Source of the DNA: Rickettsiales bacterium
GTDB lineage: Bacteria > Pseudomonadota > Alphaproteobacteria > Rickettsiales > UBA998
Assembly: GCA_028279475.1 (NCBI GenBank)
Contig: JANQNR010000003.1
Span: 147,069 to 211,068 of the forward strand
DNA length: 64,000 nucleotides
Reading direction: 5' to 3'
Shown here in pieces: positions 19,580 through 26,773 of this stretch. Each line of letters begins with the position of its first letter. Positions within the stretch are counted from its first letter, which is position 1. A program made the position numbers and the translations under genes. The notes under the pieces were generated by a model. It saw only the letters and a list, made by a program, of their open reading frames with translations, was not told the origin of the DNA and did not search any database.

Positions 19580-19623
19580 GATGTGAGTCAAAGCATGAAA
19601 TGCACATCAACGCAAGCCATGCC

Positions 19624-19651
19624 TTGAAGTAACCAATCATGCTCCTATATT
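19624..19651 (+). promoter_or_regulatory. Candidate promoter placing transcription start at the bolA ATG
   Basis: TTGAAG (19624-19629) and TATATT (19646-19651) are separated by 16 bp. The bolA ATG begins at 19658, about seven bases after the -10 box, and no ribosome-binding site precedes it. This suggests a leaderless transcript. Confidence 0.45.
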
Positions 19652-19657
19652 TGCGCT

Positions 19658-19918
19658 ATGACATCGGTCAAACACCAGCTGGAAACTCTGCTGACAGAGG
19701 CGTTGAGCCCCAATTTTCTGGACGTGCAGGATGAGTCGCATTTACATGCTGGCCACCGGGAGGCGGGCGATGCCCAGGAAACCCATTTTCGGGTTATCAT
19801 TGCCTCCACGGCATTTGATGGGCATTCCAAAGTGCAGCAACACCAAATGATCTACCGGGCCGTGAACGGATTGATGCCCAAACCGGTGCACGCGCTAGCG
19901 ATTGATATTCGCACCTGA
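19658..19918 (+). CDS. bolA: BolA family protein
   Basis: BolA proteins partner with monothiol glutaredoxins in iron-sulfur cluster trafficking, and some act as regulators. The 86-residue protein has the family pattern: VQDESHLHAGH near residue 25, THFRVIIAS, then HQMIYRAVNG with the conserved His and Tyr, and ALAIDI at the end. Length is normal for the family. The gene stands alone, divergent from the lectin-like gene. Confidence 0.93.
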   Translation: MTSVKHQLETLLTEALSPNFLDVQDESHLHAGHREAGDAQETHFRVIIASTAFDGHSKVQQHQMIYRAVNGLMPKPVHALAIDIRT

Positions 19919-19950
19919 AACCCTTTCATATCCTTCAGCCCAAAGCAGCT

Positions 19951-20099
19951 TATAATTGCTTCACCTAGCATTTTCTGGTTCAGCGAAAATGTTGCGCTTT
20001 TCATGTTTTCTGCGTAAGTGTAGACATGCTACATGCGCAAAGGAAACATAAAAAAGTGACATTTGCAGCAAGCAGAAAATGTTAGGTGAAGTGATTATA
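19951..20099. repeat. 149-bp imperfect palindrome abutting the murJ start codon
   Basis: TATAATTGCTTCACC (19951-19965) returns in inverse orientation as GGTGAAGTGATTATA ending at 20099, and most of the arm is complementary, including CATTTTCTG/CAGAAAATG and an inner GCGCTTTTCATGTTTTC with its near-complement. The turn lies around 20020-20030. The right arm contains AGGTGA (20084-20089), the murJ ribosome-binding site, nine bases before the ATG at 20099. A transcript starting upstream could hide this site in a hairpin. It could also be a miniature inverted-repeat element. No open reading frame lies inside. Confidence 0.75.
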
Positions 20100-21640
20100 T
20101 GTCCCTGTTGCGCTCCTCCGCCATTATTGGCTCGTTTACGATGCTCTCACGCATTTTCGGCTTTCTGCGCGACGTCATCATCGCCAACGTCATGGGTGCC
20201 GGGATGCTCAGCGACGCGTTTTTCGTCGCCTTCAAAATCCCCAATTTCCTACGCCGCCTGTTTGCAGAGGGAGCCTTTAACGCCGCTTTCCTGCCAATGT
20301 TCGCCGGCATGCTGAAGGTAGACGGGCAAGACGCCGCCATGCGCTTTGCCTCTATCATTATGACCATACTGACCCTGTGCCTATTAATGATTGCCGCACT
20401 CGCCATCTTCTTTATGCCGGAGGTACTGGCACTGATTGCTCCCGGCTATCGTGACGACCCGGAATTGCTAGCGCTGACCATTGATCTAAGCCGTGTCACG
20501 TTTCCCTACATCATCTTTATTTCTCTAGTCAGCCTGCTAAGCGGCATTCTGAATAGTCATGATCGCTTTGCCGCCGTCGCCTTTACCCCGGTACTGCTCA
20601 ATCTCTCACTGATTTTCTTCATTCTGGTGCTGGCACCACACTTTCCCAGCCATGCCCATGCACTGGCCACCGGTGTATTCTTTGCCGGGCTGGTACAATG
20701 CCTGTGGCTGGTCTGGGTATGTGCACGGCATGACAGCCTGCCGAAATTTGTTCGCCCGCAATGGACAGACGATGTGCGCACTATGATGCGCGCTTTCGTG
20801 CCAGTCGCCTTCGGGGCCGGGGTGGCGCAAGTGAACCAGTTGATTGACATCATATTAGCCACCTACTTGGATACGGCTGTGTCGTACCTCTATTATGCAG
20901 ATCGCCTGTATGAATTGCCGCTGGGTGTGATCGGTATCGCCATCGCCACAGCACTGCTTCCCATGCTTTCGCGCCATATTCGTGCCAAAGAACACGAGGA
21001 AGCCACGGCTGCCATCAACCAGGCACTACGTTTTACCGCGCTCATCGGTTTACCGGCAACGGCCGCATTGATTGTCATCGCTTCACCGATTGTGACTGTC
21101 ATTTATGAGCATGGTGCCTTCAGCCCAGAAGACAGTGCTGCCGTAATTCCAGCATTAATCGCTTATGCCTGTGGCCTGCCGGCCTTTCTGGTGATTAAAA
21201 TCTTTTCTAACTGCTTCTTTGCTGCCGGAGACACCAAAACACCGGTCAAGATCGCTATTGTCTGCGTGCTGACCAACCTGATCCTGAACTTGATTCTGAT
21301 CGAATATTATGCCCATGTCGGGCTGGCAATCGCCACCAGCGCCGCAGGATGGTTGAATGCGATACTGCTGGGATATTTTCTCTATATGCGCCATCTGTTC
21401 CGCCCGGCTCCGGGATTGGGAATCTACCTACTAAAACTACTCATTGCTATTGCCGCCATGACGTTTGCGCTACTCATATGCACGCAATGGTTGAATAACT
21501 GGCTGACAGGTCACACTCTGCAGAGGGCTGGAGCGATGTTAATACTCGTGGTTGTAGGGAGTGTTTCATATTTTGTTTTTGCGTTCATATGTCGTGCCTT
21601 TACGCGCCAAGACGTTACTTTAGGAACACAAAAACCATAA
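20099..21640 (+). CDS. murJ: MurJ lipid II flippase
   Basis: MurJ moves lipid II across the inner membrane for peptidoglycan synthesis. The 513-residue protein has about 14 hydrophobic segments. It opens with the family signature SRIFGFLRDVIIA near residue 18, then KIPNFLRRLFAEGAFNAAF (residues 44-62), which is highly conserved in MurJ. It is preceded by AGGTGA inside a long palindrome. Nothing unusual is visible in the protein itself. Confidence 0.95.
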   Translation: MSLLRSSAIIGSFTMLSRIFGFLRDVIIANVMGAGMLSDAFFVAFKIPNFLRRLFAEGAFNAAFLPMFAGMLKVDGQDAAMRFASIIMTILTLCLLMIAALAIFFMPEVLALIAPGYRDDPELLALTIDLSRVTFPYIIFISLVSLLSGILNSHDRFAAVAFTPVLLNLSLIFFILVLAPHFPSHAHALATGVFFAGLVQCLWLVWVCARHDSLPKFVRPQWTDDVRTMMRAFVPVAFGAGVAQVNQLIDIILATYLDTAVSYLYYADRLYELPLGVIGIAIATALLPMLSRHIRAKEHEEATAAINQALRFTALIGLPATAALIVIASPIVTVIYEHGAFSPEDSAAVIPALIAYACGLPAFLVIKIFSNCFFAAGDTKTPVKIAIVCVLTNLILNLILIEYYAHVGLAIATSAAGWLNAILLGYFLYMRHLFRPAPGLGIYLLKLLIAIAAMTFALLICTQWLNNWLTGHTLQRAGAMLILVVVGSVSYFVFAFICRAFTRQDVTLGTQKP

Positions 21641-21756
21641 TTTCACTTTTTTCTGATAGATAACCAGTGTTTCCTACACGAACATCACTTGCAATCTAGG
21701 TGATTCAGCGTAATGCTCACGCGTATTAGGTTCTATAAAATTAAACTTAAAGTTGT

Positions 21757-22272
21757 ATGCTGCGTATTGACTCCCGTTCCGCCTCTTATTTCAGGGTGCT
21801 TATTGCTGAGGATGATGCACGTTTTCGCGTCATGCTAGAAGATGCGCTTACTATTTTCGGATTTCGTAAACTGACCTTCGTCGAAACCGGAAAAGAAGCG
21901 CTGGAAATGATTGAGGCGTATCGCAATGGATTCCGCTATGATTTTATCATCACAGATTGGGAAATGCCAGACATGCAGGGCATTGAATTACTTGAAAATA
22001 TAAGGCAAAGCACGGAACTGCCAGATTTTTCTATTCCCATCCTGCTTTGCACCGGAATGGCACAAAAACGACATGTAATCGGCTCTCGAGATTTAGGCTG
22101 TACCGAGTTTCTGGCAAAGCCGTTCACGATTGAGCAATTAGCTGGTAAAATTCAGGCGCTATTATCACGACCGCGTAATTTCATCATATGCGACCGGTTT
22201 ATCGGACCGGATCGGCGCCGTCAGGATATAACGCTACCAGATGGTCAAATAGAACGCAGGAGGGCTGCATAA
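21757..22272 (+). CDS. Single-domain response regulator with basic tail
   Basis: The 171-residue protein is a CheY-like receiver: acidic pair EDD near residue 18, phosphoacceptor D67 in FIITDWEMPDMQG, Thr in CTG and Lys in AKPF. After the receiver (about residues 12-130) comes a short tail with FIGPDRRRQ and a basic end, a tail type seen in several alphaproteobacterial receivers. There is no DNA-binding domain. The stop overlaps the next ATG (TAATG), so the two proteins are coupled. It may work with ChpT or the CheA of this window, which is inference. Confidence 0.88.
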   Translation: MLRIDSRSASYFRVLIAEDDARFRVMLEDALTIFGFRKLTFVETGKEALEMIEAYRNGFRYDFIITDWEMPDMQGIELLENIRQSTELPDFSIPILLCTGMAQKRHVIGSRDLGCTEFLAKPFTIEQLAGKIQALLSRPRNFIICDRFIGPDRRRQDITLPDGQIERRRAA

Positions 22273-22769
22273 TGAGTAATGCTGATAATAGTACGGGTTC
22301 TGGCGCTGAAGCGATTATCTTTACCACCGGTGTGGAAATCTCGGAAAAGTTTCGTAAATACGCAACCATCAATGATACCACGATTGCGCAAGCCAACAAA
22401 CAGTTCCAGAAGCGCAAGGGCGAATTTGAAACGTCGCTATTACAGGACATCCATTCTACACAGCAATATTTTTCCCAATACTGTATTGCCTATAGTTCCG
22501 AAATGCTGACCCGGGTAAAACGCCTGGTGCTTGGTATCAAAAGTGGTGCCGGGATGGCTGAACATACGGTCATTTCGGAGATAGCGACACTGCTCTTTGA
22601 ACTGTTTGACGATGGCTATGATATGCAAAACAGTAAAGTGCTGGAGAGTGTCAGCCTATATCTGAACACGATGGAAGACCTGATGACTGGCCAGCTCACC
22701 CCTGTAAATCAGGCGGAAATCGACATATTGGTCGGACATTTTAGCAAGTTAAATAGTGAGATACGCTGA
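22272..22769 (+). CDS. Helical protein of unknown function coupled to the response regulator
   Basis: The roughly 165-residue protein is predicted almost entirely helical, soluble and without cysteine-rich or catalytic motifs. I do not recognise a family. AGGAGG sits about eight bases upstream of the ATG at 22272, which overlaps the stop of the response regulator. This start is preferred over a longer frame from 22188 that lies inside the regulator gene. Constant pairing with a receiver suggests an effector or phosphorelay partner, but no clear HPt histidine motif is visible. Confidence 0.75.
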   Translation: MSNADNSTGSGAEAIIFTTGVEISEKFRKYATINDTTIAQANKQFQKRKGEFETSLLQDIHSTQQYFSQYCIAYSSEMLTRVKRLVLGIKSGAGMAEHTVISEIATLLFELFDDGYDMQNSKVLESVSLYLNTMEDLMTGQLTPVNQAEIDILVGHFSKLNSEIR

Positions 22770-22814
22770 TTTTTCCAAAAATTTCGCCTTGTGTCATGAT
22801 TCTGTAACAGCGGC

Positions 22815-22851
22815 TTGATATTCTGTTAATAGTGAGAAATACTCAACAGAA
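22815..22851 (+). promoter_or_regulatory. Candidate promoter with overlapping dyad upstream of 22863 gene
   Basis: TTGATA (22815-22820) and AATACT (22838-22843) are 17 bp apart. A perfect dyad, TTCTGTT (22821-22827) and AACAGAA (22845-22851), brackets the -10 box and could be a repressor site. The gene starts at 22863. Confidence 0.4.
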
Positions 22852-22862
22852 CACAGAATACT

Positions 22863-23525
22863 ATGTCACAGCCACCTTACAACCAGCCAGGCGCTAATTT
22901 TATGAATCCTGACGTACAGGCAGATTTGCATCGGAATCCGAAATTTAAGAATCCGGTGCTGGAGGCCGGTATTGCCCTATTTGCCGGATCGACGATTGCC
23001 GGTATAGGTAATCAGGCCTTTCGCACAGTCTATAATACAACGATCACTGATGGCCGCCCTAGCGCAGCTGGACACGTCGTAAACTGGGTACTTCCCGCTG
23101 CTGTCGGTGTCATTGCTGCAGGAAAAGCCTGGATAGACACCAATCGGGACAACCAATTGTTCGAACGCACACAAGCCACTGCTATTGGCGCGACACAGGA
23201 AGGCGCAGCGCTTGCACAACAAAATGCGGCAATGCAGATGGAAAATCAATATCTCTATAATACGGCAGCGCAATTGGCACAACAGAACACAGCTTTACAG
23301 CATTATGCAGCACAGACATCGGCAACTACTGCTCCTGCACAGCAACAGTGGACAGAGCGCTACCCGCAACAGCAGCCACAACAACTCGTCCGTCCGGAAG
23401 GACAAAATAATATCACGAAGGCGCAACAGATCATTCGTGATAAAGAAGGACGCGCCGATCTCAGCCGAGCCGAGATGATGGCACAGGAATCGGCGCAGGC
23501 ATCCCCTACCGAAACGCAGATATGA
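22863..23525 (+). CDS. Membrane protein with Gln-rich tail, unknown function
   Basis: The 220-residue protein has two hydrophobic segments (about residues 34-52 and 70-86), then a helical region with Gln/Ala-rich heptad-like repeats (about 95-150), and a disordered Pro/Gln tail with KAQQIIRDKEGRADLSRAEM near residue 185. I do not recognise a family. It is 14 bp before the 23540 gene and likely in one operon with it. Candidate promoter at 22815-22843. Confidence 0.65.
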   Translation: MSQPPYNQPGANFMNPDVQADLHRNPKFKNPVLEAGIALFAGSTIAGIGNQAFRTVYNTTITDGRPSAAGHVVNWVLPAAVGVIAAGKAWIDTNRDNQLFERTQATAIGATQEGAALAQQNAAMQMENQYLYNTAAQLAQQNTALQHYAAQTSATTAPAQQQWTERYPQQQPQQLVRPEGQNNITKAQQIIRDKEGRADLSRAEMMAQESAQASPTETQI

Positions 23526-23539
23526 GGTAACGCGTCTCC

Positions 23540-24322
23540 ATGGTTTCCTCGTATTACACTTCAGCCCCTCCCCCAGCAGCAAAAGGTACTGGCTTTAACA
23601 CCGTGATCGCGGCTGCTACCGCAGGGCTGGCGATCGGCGGCGCATTATTCGGTCTGACCGAACTGGTCGACGCCGATATTTCAGAAGGATTCGGCATTGG
23701 CAATAATGAGATCGACAGCGGCCTGAGCCATATCGCCGAACCGGACGCCCTGAAGTTTGAAGCAGAAAAAATGGATAAGCTGTTCAATGAGCGTATCCCT
23801 GATGCACTGGGAGAAACGAGAGATGGTTTTGTTGAGTTTTTCACCGGCACACCGCTAACGCCGGAGCAAGTACAGCAGTTCAGAAGCATTTTTCAGGAGA
23901 TTGACACAGACAGCCTGTCTCCAGACATATTGGAGCAATTTAAAGATAATCCTGTCGTTGTCGACACCGGTTCCGACTCGCTGTATTTTCAACTGGGAAA
24001 TGGTGACACGATTCGTGCTGACATCAGTGAGCTGAAAGAGCACGGACCTGAATTAAAAAAGGCGATCAATGGAAAAGCCTTGGAAGCCGTTGAAGTCGGC
24101 CTGAAAGCACTAGATAAACTGGAAGGTGGCATCGACTTAAACAAAGGGTTGATTTATGCAGGCACCGGTGCTGCGGGAATGGGGACGCTAGCCTTTGCAG
24201 CCAATGCAGCTAGCGCTGCACCTACTGCATCTGCCATACCTCTGCCAGCGATTTACGGCAATACGGTGTCCTATCAGCAACCGGTAGCCGCCAATCCGTA
24301 TCTGAGCGTCCAGCAGAATTAA
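23540..24322 (+). CDS. Membrane protein of unknown function
   Basis: The 260-residue protein has an N-terminal hydrophobic segment (about residues 22-42), a central acidic helical domain (about 60-205) and a C-terminal hydrophobic Ala/Gly-rich segment (about 208-235) with a Pro-rich end. I do not recognise a family. Its stop overlaps the stop of the convergent PP2C-like gene (shared TTAA at 24319-24322). No terminator is visible between them. Confidence 0.65.
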   Translation: MVSSYYTSAPPPAAKGTGFNTVIAAATAGLAIGGALFGLTELVDADISEGFGIGNNEIDSGLSHIAEPDALKFEAEKMDKLFNERIPDALGETRDGFVEFFTGTPLTPEQVQQFRSIFQEIDTDSLSPDILEQFKDNPVVVDTGSDSLYFQLGNGDTIRADISELKEHGPELKKAINGKALEAVEVGLKALDKLEGGIDLNKGLIYAGTGAAGMGTLAFAANAASAAPTASAIPLPAIYGNTVSYQQPVAANPYLSVQQN

Positions 24323-25617
24323 AACACGGGTTGGTCCGGCGGCGAACTGCCCTGCTGCTGCCCCTGATTTTGTACATCGGAGATGTGATGGTCAGGCGCT
24401 CCATTTACATCCCTACCCTCCTGCCATAATTGTTGAAATGCTCCAGATGATTCCGAAGGAATACGTAATTCCGTAATATCCTTCCCATCTTCGCCACCCA
24501 TTACTGAAATGGCAAATATTCGTTCATCCGCTAATGCGTTAGCCACATCTTTCAACCATGACGATTCACCTTGCAATATCTGACTTCCATCCGTCTGACT
24601 CTCCACACGATTATTGCTAAAAGCCTCATGGATCATCGCCGCTAATTGCTGTCTTCCAGTTTGTTGACTTGATGCACTCGCAGACGGCTGACGCATGGAG
24701 GCCGGTATATCTTCCGGCGCAACTAATGGCTCCTGCCCTTGCAGGGGCACGTCTCTGCCAATCAACGCATCAACCATTGACTCTGCATACTTTGCCGCTT
24801 TATCAGCAATTATCGCTGAACGCTCGCCTCCCTGACTGATCCCGTCAAAGGCAAAGATGACGGCCTGTTCTTGTGCGATTTGCGGCTTTTTCGCCGTGAC
24901 AATCACAATATCATCGTCTTTGGGGTGCGGATGAGGGGGAATGGCATCTGCATTACGCACGGCCGTCAACAATGTCTCAGAAAACTTCGGATCATCAATC
25001 GACAGCTCATCCCGTGCCATCAGAAATGCTATATCACTTGCTACCTCGTCCGTTGTATTGGCACGACTTACCCCATCCGACATCACGGCAATGGCATAAT
25101 GTTCCGTACCAATATACTCACGTATAGCATCCCAGGAATAGTCGGCTTCTTCCGGATCGGCCTGTTCCTCCTGCAACACCTGCCTCCTACCGGGTATCAG
25201 ACAATTGGTAAGAGCGCCTCTTTGGTGTTGATCACTACTTACATCAAACCGGTTCAACACAACCACCTTCCCATTATCGCCAATGGCGGCAATGATTGAA
25301 TCCCCAGCGTTGCGCGTTACCAGGCTATCCGTGGTCAAGACAGCGCCAACCGCTGTCGTTCCAGCATGAAGATTATCATTATCACGTGATTCCGCACGTA
25401 CCGCCTGAAACGTATTGCTAAGCACATTTCGTGCAATATCATCATCTATCGCTTGACCACTCAACGCCGTTGCTGCAAACGCATTATCTTCAATCTTCGT
25501 ATGCGCCCAGTCACGTGAAGCTTTCCCCACCCGTGCCGCCGAGACGGTTGCACCCATCTGCACCGCTTCCACTGGCCTACCCCGCGTTGTTGCTAACTCA
25601 AACCGATGCGTTTCCAT
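24319..25617 (-). CDS. Divergent PP2C-like phosphatase with motifs out of the usual order
   Basis: PP2C phosphatases remove phosphate from Ser/Thr using metal-bound aspartates. The roughly 432-residue protein shows ED at 43-44 (motif I), GTTAVGAVL (86-94), a GDN (113-115), MSDGVS (179-184) and DDDIVIV (233-239), all PP2C-like. The DG(H/M)GG motif that should follow motif I is missing there. Instead FDGISQGGE appears at 257-265, after the motif that normally ends the domain. Either the domain is permuted or a second, partial PP2C unit fills residues 250-432. The start at 25617 is chosen for AGGAG seven bases upstream; an ATG at 25632 lacks one. Activity is uncertain. Confidence 0.65.
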   Translation of the reverse strand: METHRFELATTRGRPVEAVQMGATVSAARVGKASRDWAHTKIEDNAFAATALSGQAIDDDIARNVLSNTFQAVRAESRDNDNLHAGTTAVGAVLTTDSLVTRNAGDSIIAAIGDNGKVVVLNRFDVSSDQHQRGALTNCLIPGRRQVLQEEQADPEEADYSWDAIREYIGTEHYAIAVMSDGVSRANTTDEVASDIAFLMARDELSIDDPKFSETLLTAVRNADAIPPHPHPKDDDIVIVTAKKPQIAQEQAVIFAFDGISQGGERSAIIADKAAKYAESMVDALIGRDVPLQGQEPLVAPEDIPASMRQPSASASSQQTGRQQLAAMIHEAFSNNRVESQTDGSQILQGESSWLKDVANALADERIFAISVMGGEDGKDITELRIPSESSGAFQQLWQEGRDVNGAPDHHISDVQNQGQQQGSSPPDQPVF

Positions 25618-25720
25618 GCCATACTCCTGCATTGTTTCAATACGTTAAAGTAGCAGAAAAATAAGAAATATTTATGACGACGGAAATATTTACAGCCATT
25701 CCGAAATGTGCTCAAAAAGG

Positions 25721-25789
25721 CGAGTATATCCGGAATCCATCAAGTAATGTGTCATGCCGTCGCATGACGGCATCCGGCCAGACCCCGGG
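25721..25789. repeat. REP-like hairpin preceded by an 11-bp shared sequence
   Basis: ATGCCGTC (25754-25761), loop GCAT and GACGGCAT (25766-25773) form a perfect 8-bp stem, followed by CCGGCCAGACCCCGGGGTGAC. CGAGTATATCC at 25721-25731 recurs exactly at 63963-63973 beside another pair of REP hairpins. It lies downstream of pcm and may also stop its transcription, though no T-run follows. Confidence 0.6.
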
Positions 25790-25807
25790 GTGACAATCAT
25801 CCGCTTT

Positions 25808-26473
25808 TTATGCCGCCGCTTCAATCATCGGGTCGAATGGTGCTTCAAACAGGGTCGTCGTCGAGAAATTCCACTTATCCCGATCGACCCGTAATACTTT
25901 CTGCGGATGGCCGGGCTGCCCTACCGGCGCAATCAGTCGGCCATCATCACTGAGTTGCTCCAACAAGGCACTTGGAATCGCCTGCAACGCCGCCGTCACG
26001 ATAATCCGGTCATAAGGCGCCGCATCCGGCCAGCCTTTATGCCCATCGCCACCCAACGTAGCAATCGTGCTATACTGCAACTGCTCAAGCCGCTGCCTCG
26101 CCTCCTCTCGCAATTCCGGATAGTATTCCATCGTAAATACCCGGCGTGCCAATTGCGCCAGAATCGCCGCCTGATAGCCGGAACCGGTACCAATCTCCAA
26201 CACGATGGAGCGCTCCTGCACATCCAGCGCTTCCAACATCCGCGCCACCAGCTCCGGCGCGTTGATCGTCTGCCCGGCAGAAATCGGCAACGCCGTGTTT
26301 TCGTAGGCACGATCCGCAAACATTCTCGGCACAAACACTTCACGCGGCACCAACTCTACGGCGCTGAGCAGCCGATTATCACGAATACCGGCCGTACGTA
26401 ACGCCATCACCAGTTGAATCTTGGCACTGGCCAGATCGTCATCAGGCGGGTTGAACAGGTCGGGTTGAGGCAT
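25808..26473 (-). CDS. pcm: Protein-L-isoaspartate O-methyltransferase
   Basis: Pcm methylates L-isoaspartyl residues in damaged proteins using S-adenosylmethionine. The protein (about 221 residues) has the SAM-binding motif VLEIGTGSGYQAAIL, the PCMT signature region QTINAPELVARMLEAL, and a DRIIVTAA motif. Length is normal. A GTG at 26506 is a longer alternative; the ATG at 26473 has AGAAAGAGAA upstream and fits family N-termini. A second PCMT-like gene lies at 29014. The upstream region contains a structured element (26576-26770). Confidence 0.92.
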   Translation of the reverse strand: MPQPDLFNPPDDDLASAKIQLVMALRTAGIRDNRLLSAVELVPREVFVPRMFADRAYENTALPISAGQTINAPELVARMLEALDVQERSIVLEIGTGSGYQAAILAQLARRVFTMEYYPELREEARQRLEQLQYSTIATLGGDGHKGWPDAAPYDRIIVTAALQAIPSALLEQLSDDGRLIAPVGQPGHPQKVLRVDRDKWNFSTTTLFEAPFDPMIEAAA

Positions 26474-26575
26474 GGGTTCTGTGTTCTCTTTCTTCGCCCA
26501 TACCACAGGTCACGTTGCAACGCCAGCATTCTTGGGGTTTATCATCATACAAAGCTTCTTTTTACAGAGCACATG

Positions 26576-26770
26576 CAAAATGGATTTCTGTGGAGCAGAT
26601 ACGAGGAGTGTCTGCCCGGAAAACCGGAATGTATGGCAAAGCACTTGCCACCGAGGGTGGCAGTAGTGTTTGCATATTTAATGCACAGCACCCCACAGGT
26701 GGGTGCTGTGGGATACATGAGGATTTGAGGACAGACACGACAAAGTAGGTGCCCTCAGAAATCCATTTTG
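26576..26770. ncRNA. Candidate structured RNA or miniature element, 195 bp
   Basis: Perfect 15-bp inverted repeats, CAAAATGGATTTCTG (26576-26590) and its complement (26756-26770), enclose nested pairings: GTGTCTG 26608-26614 with 26732-26738; ATGTAT 26629-26634 with 26713-26718; CCGG-AAAA-CCGG at 26616-26627; a hairpin 26636-26673 (TGCCACC/GGTGGCA with outer CAC/GTG and GCAAA/TTTGC); and CACAGCACCC 26684-26693 with 26701-26710. On the plus strand the last stem runs into TTTTGTTCTT, terminator-like; the minus strand would be the pcm leader. I find no match by eye to 6S RNA, RNase P, tmRNA, SRP RNA or common riboswitches. Confidence 0.5.
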
Positions 26771-26773
26771 TTC

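Noticed and set aside
22188..22271. Longer N-terminus for the helical protein at 22272
   Set aside because: It overlaps the response regulator gene and is encoded by that gene's basic tail; AGGAGG supports the ATG at 22272.
26414..26748. Three overlapping short plus-strand frames between pcm and priA
   Set aside because: They overlap each other and the structured element, lack ribosome-binding sites and show no protein-like composition; RNA structure explains the region better.
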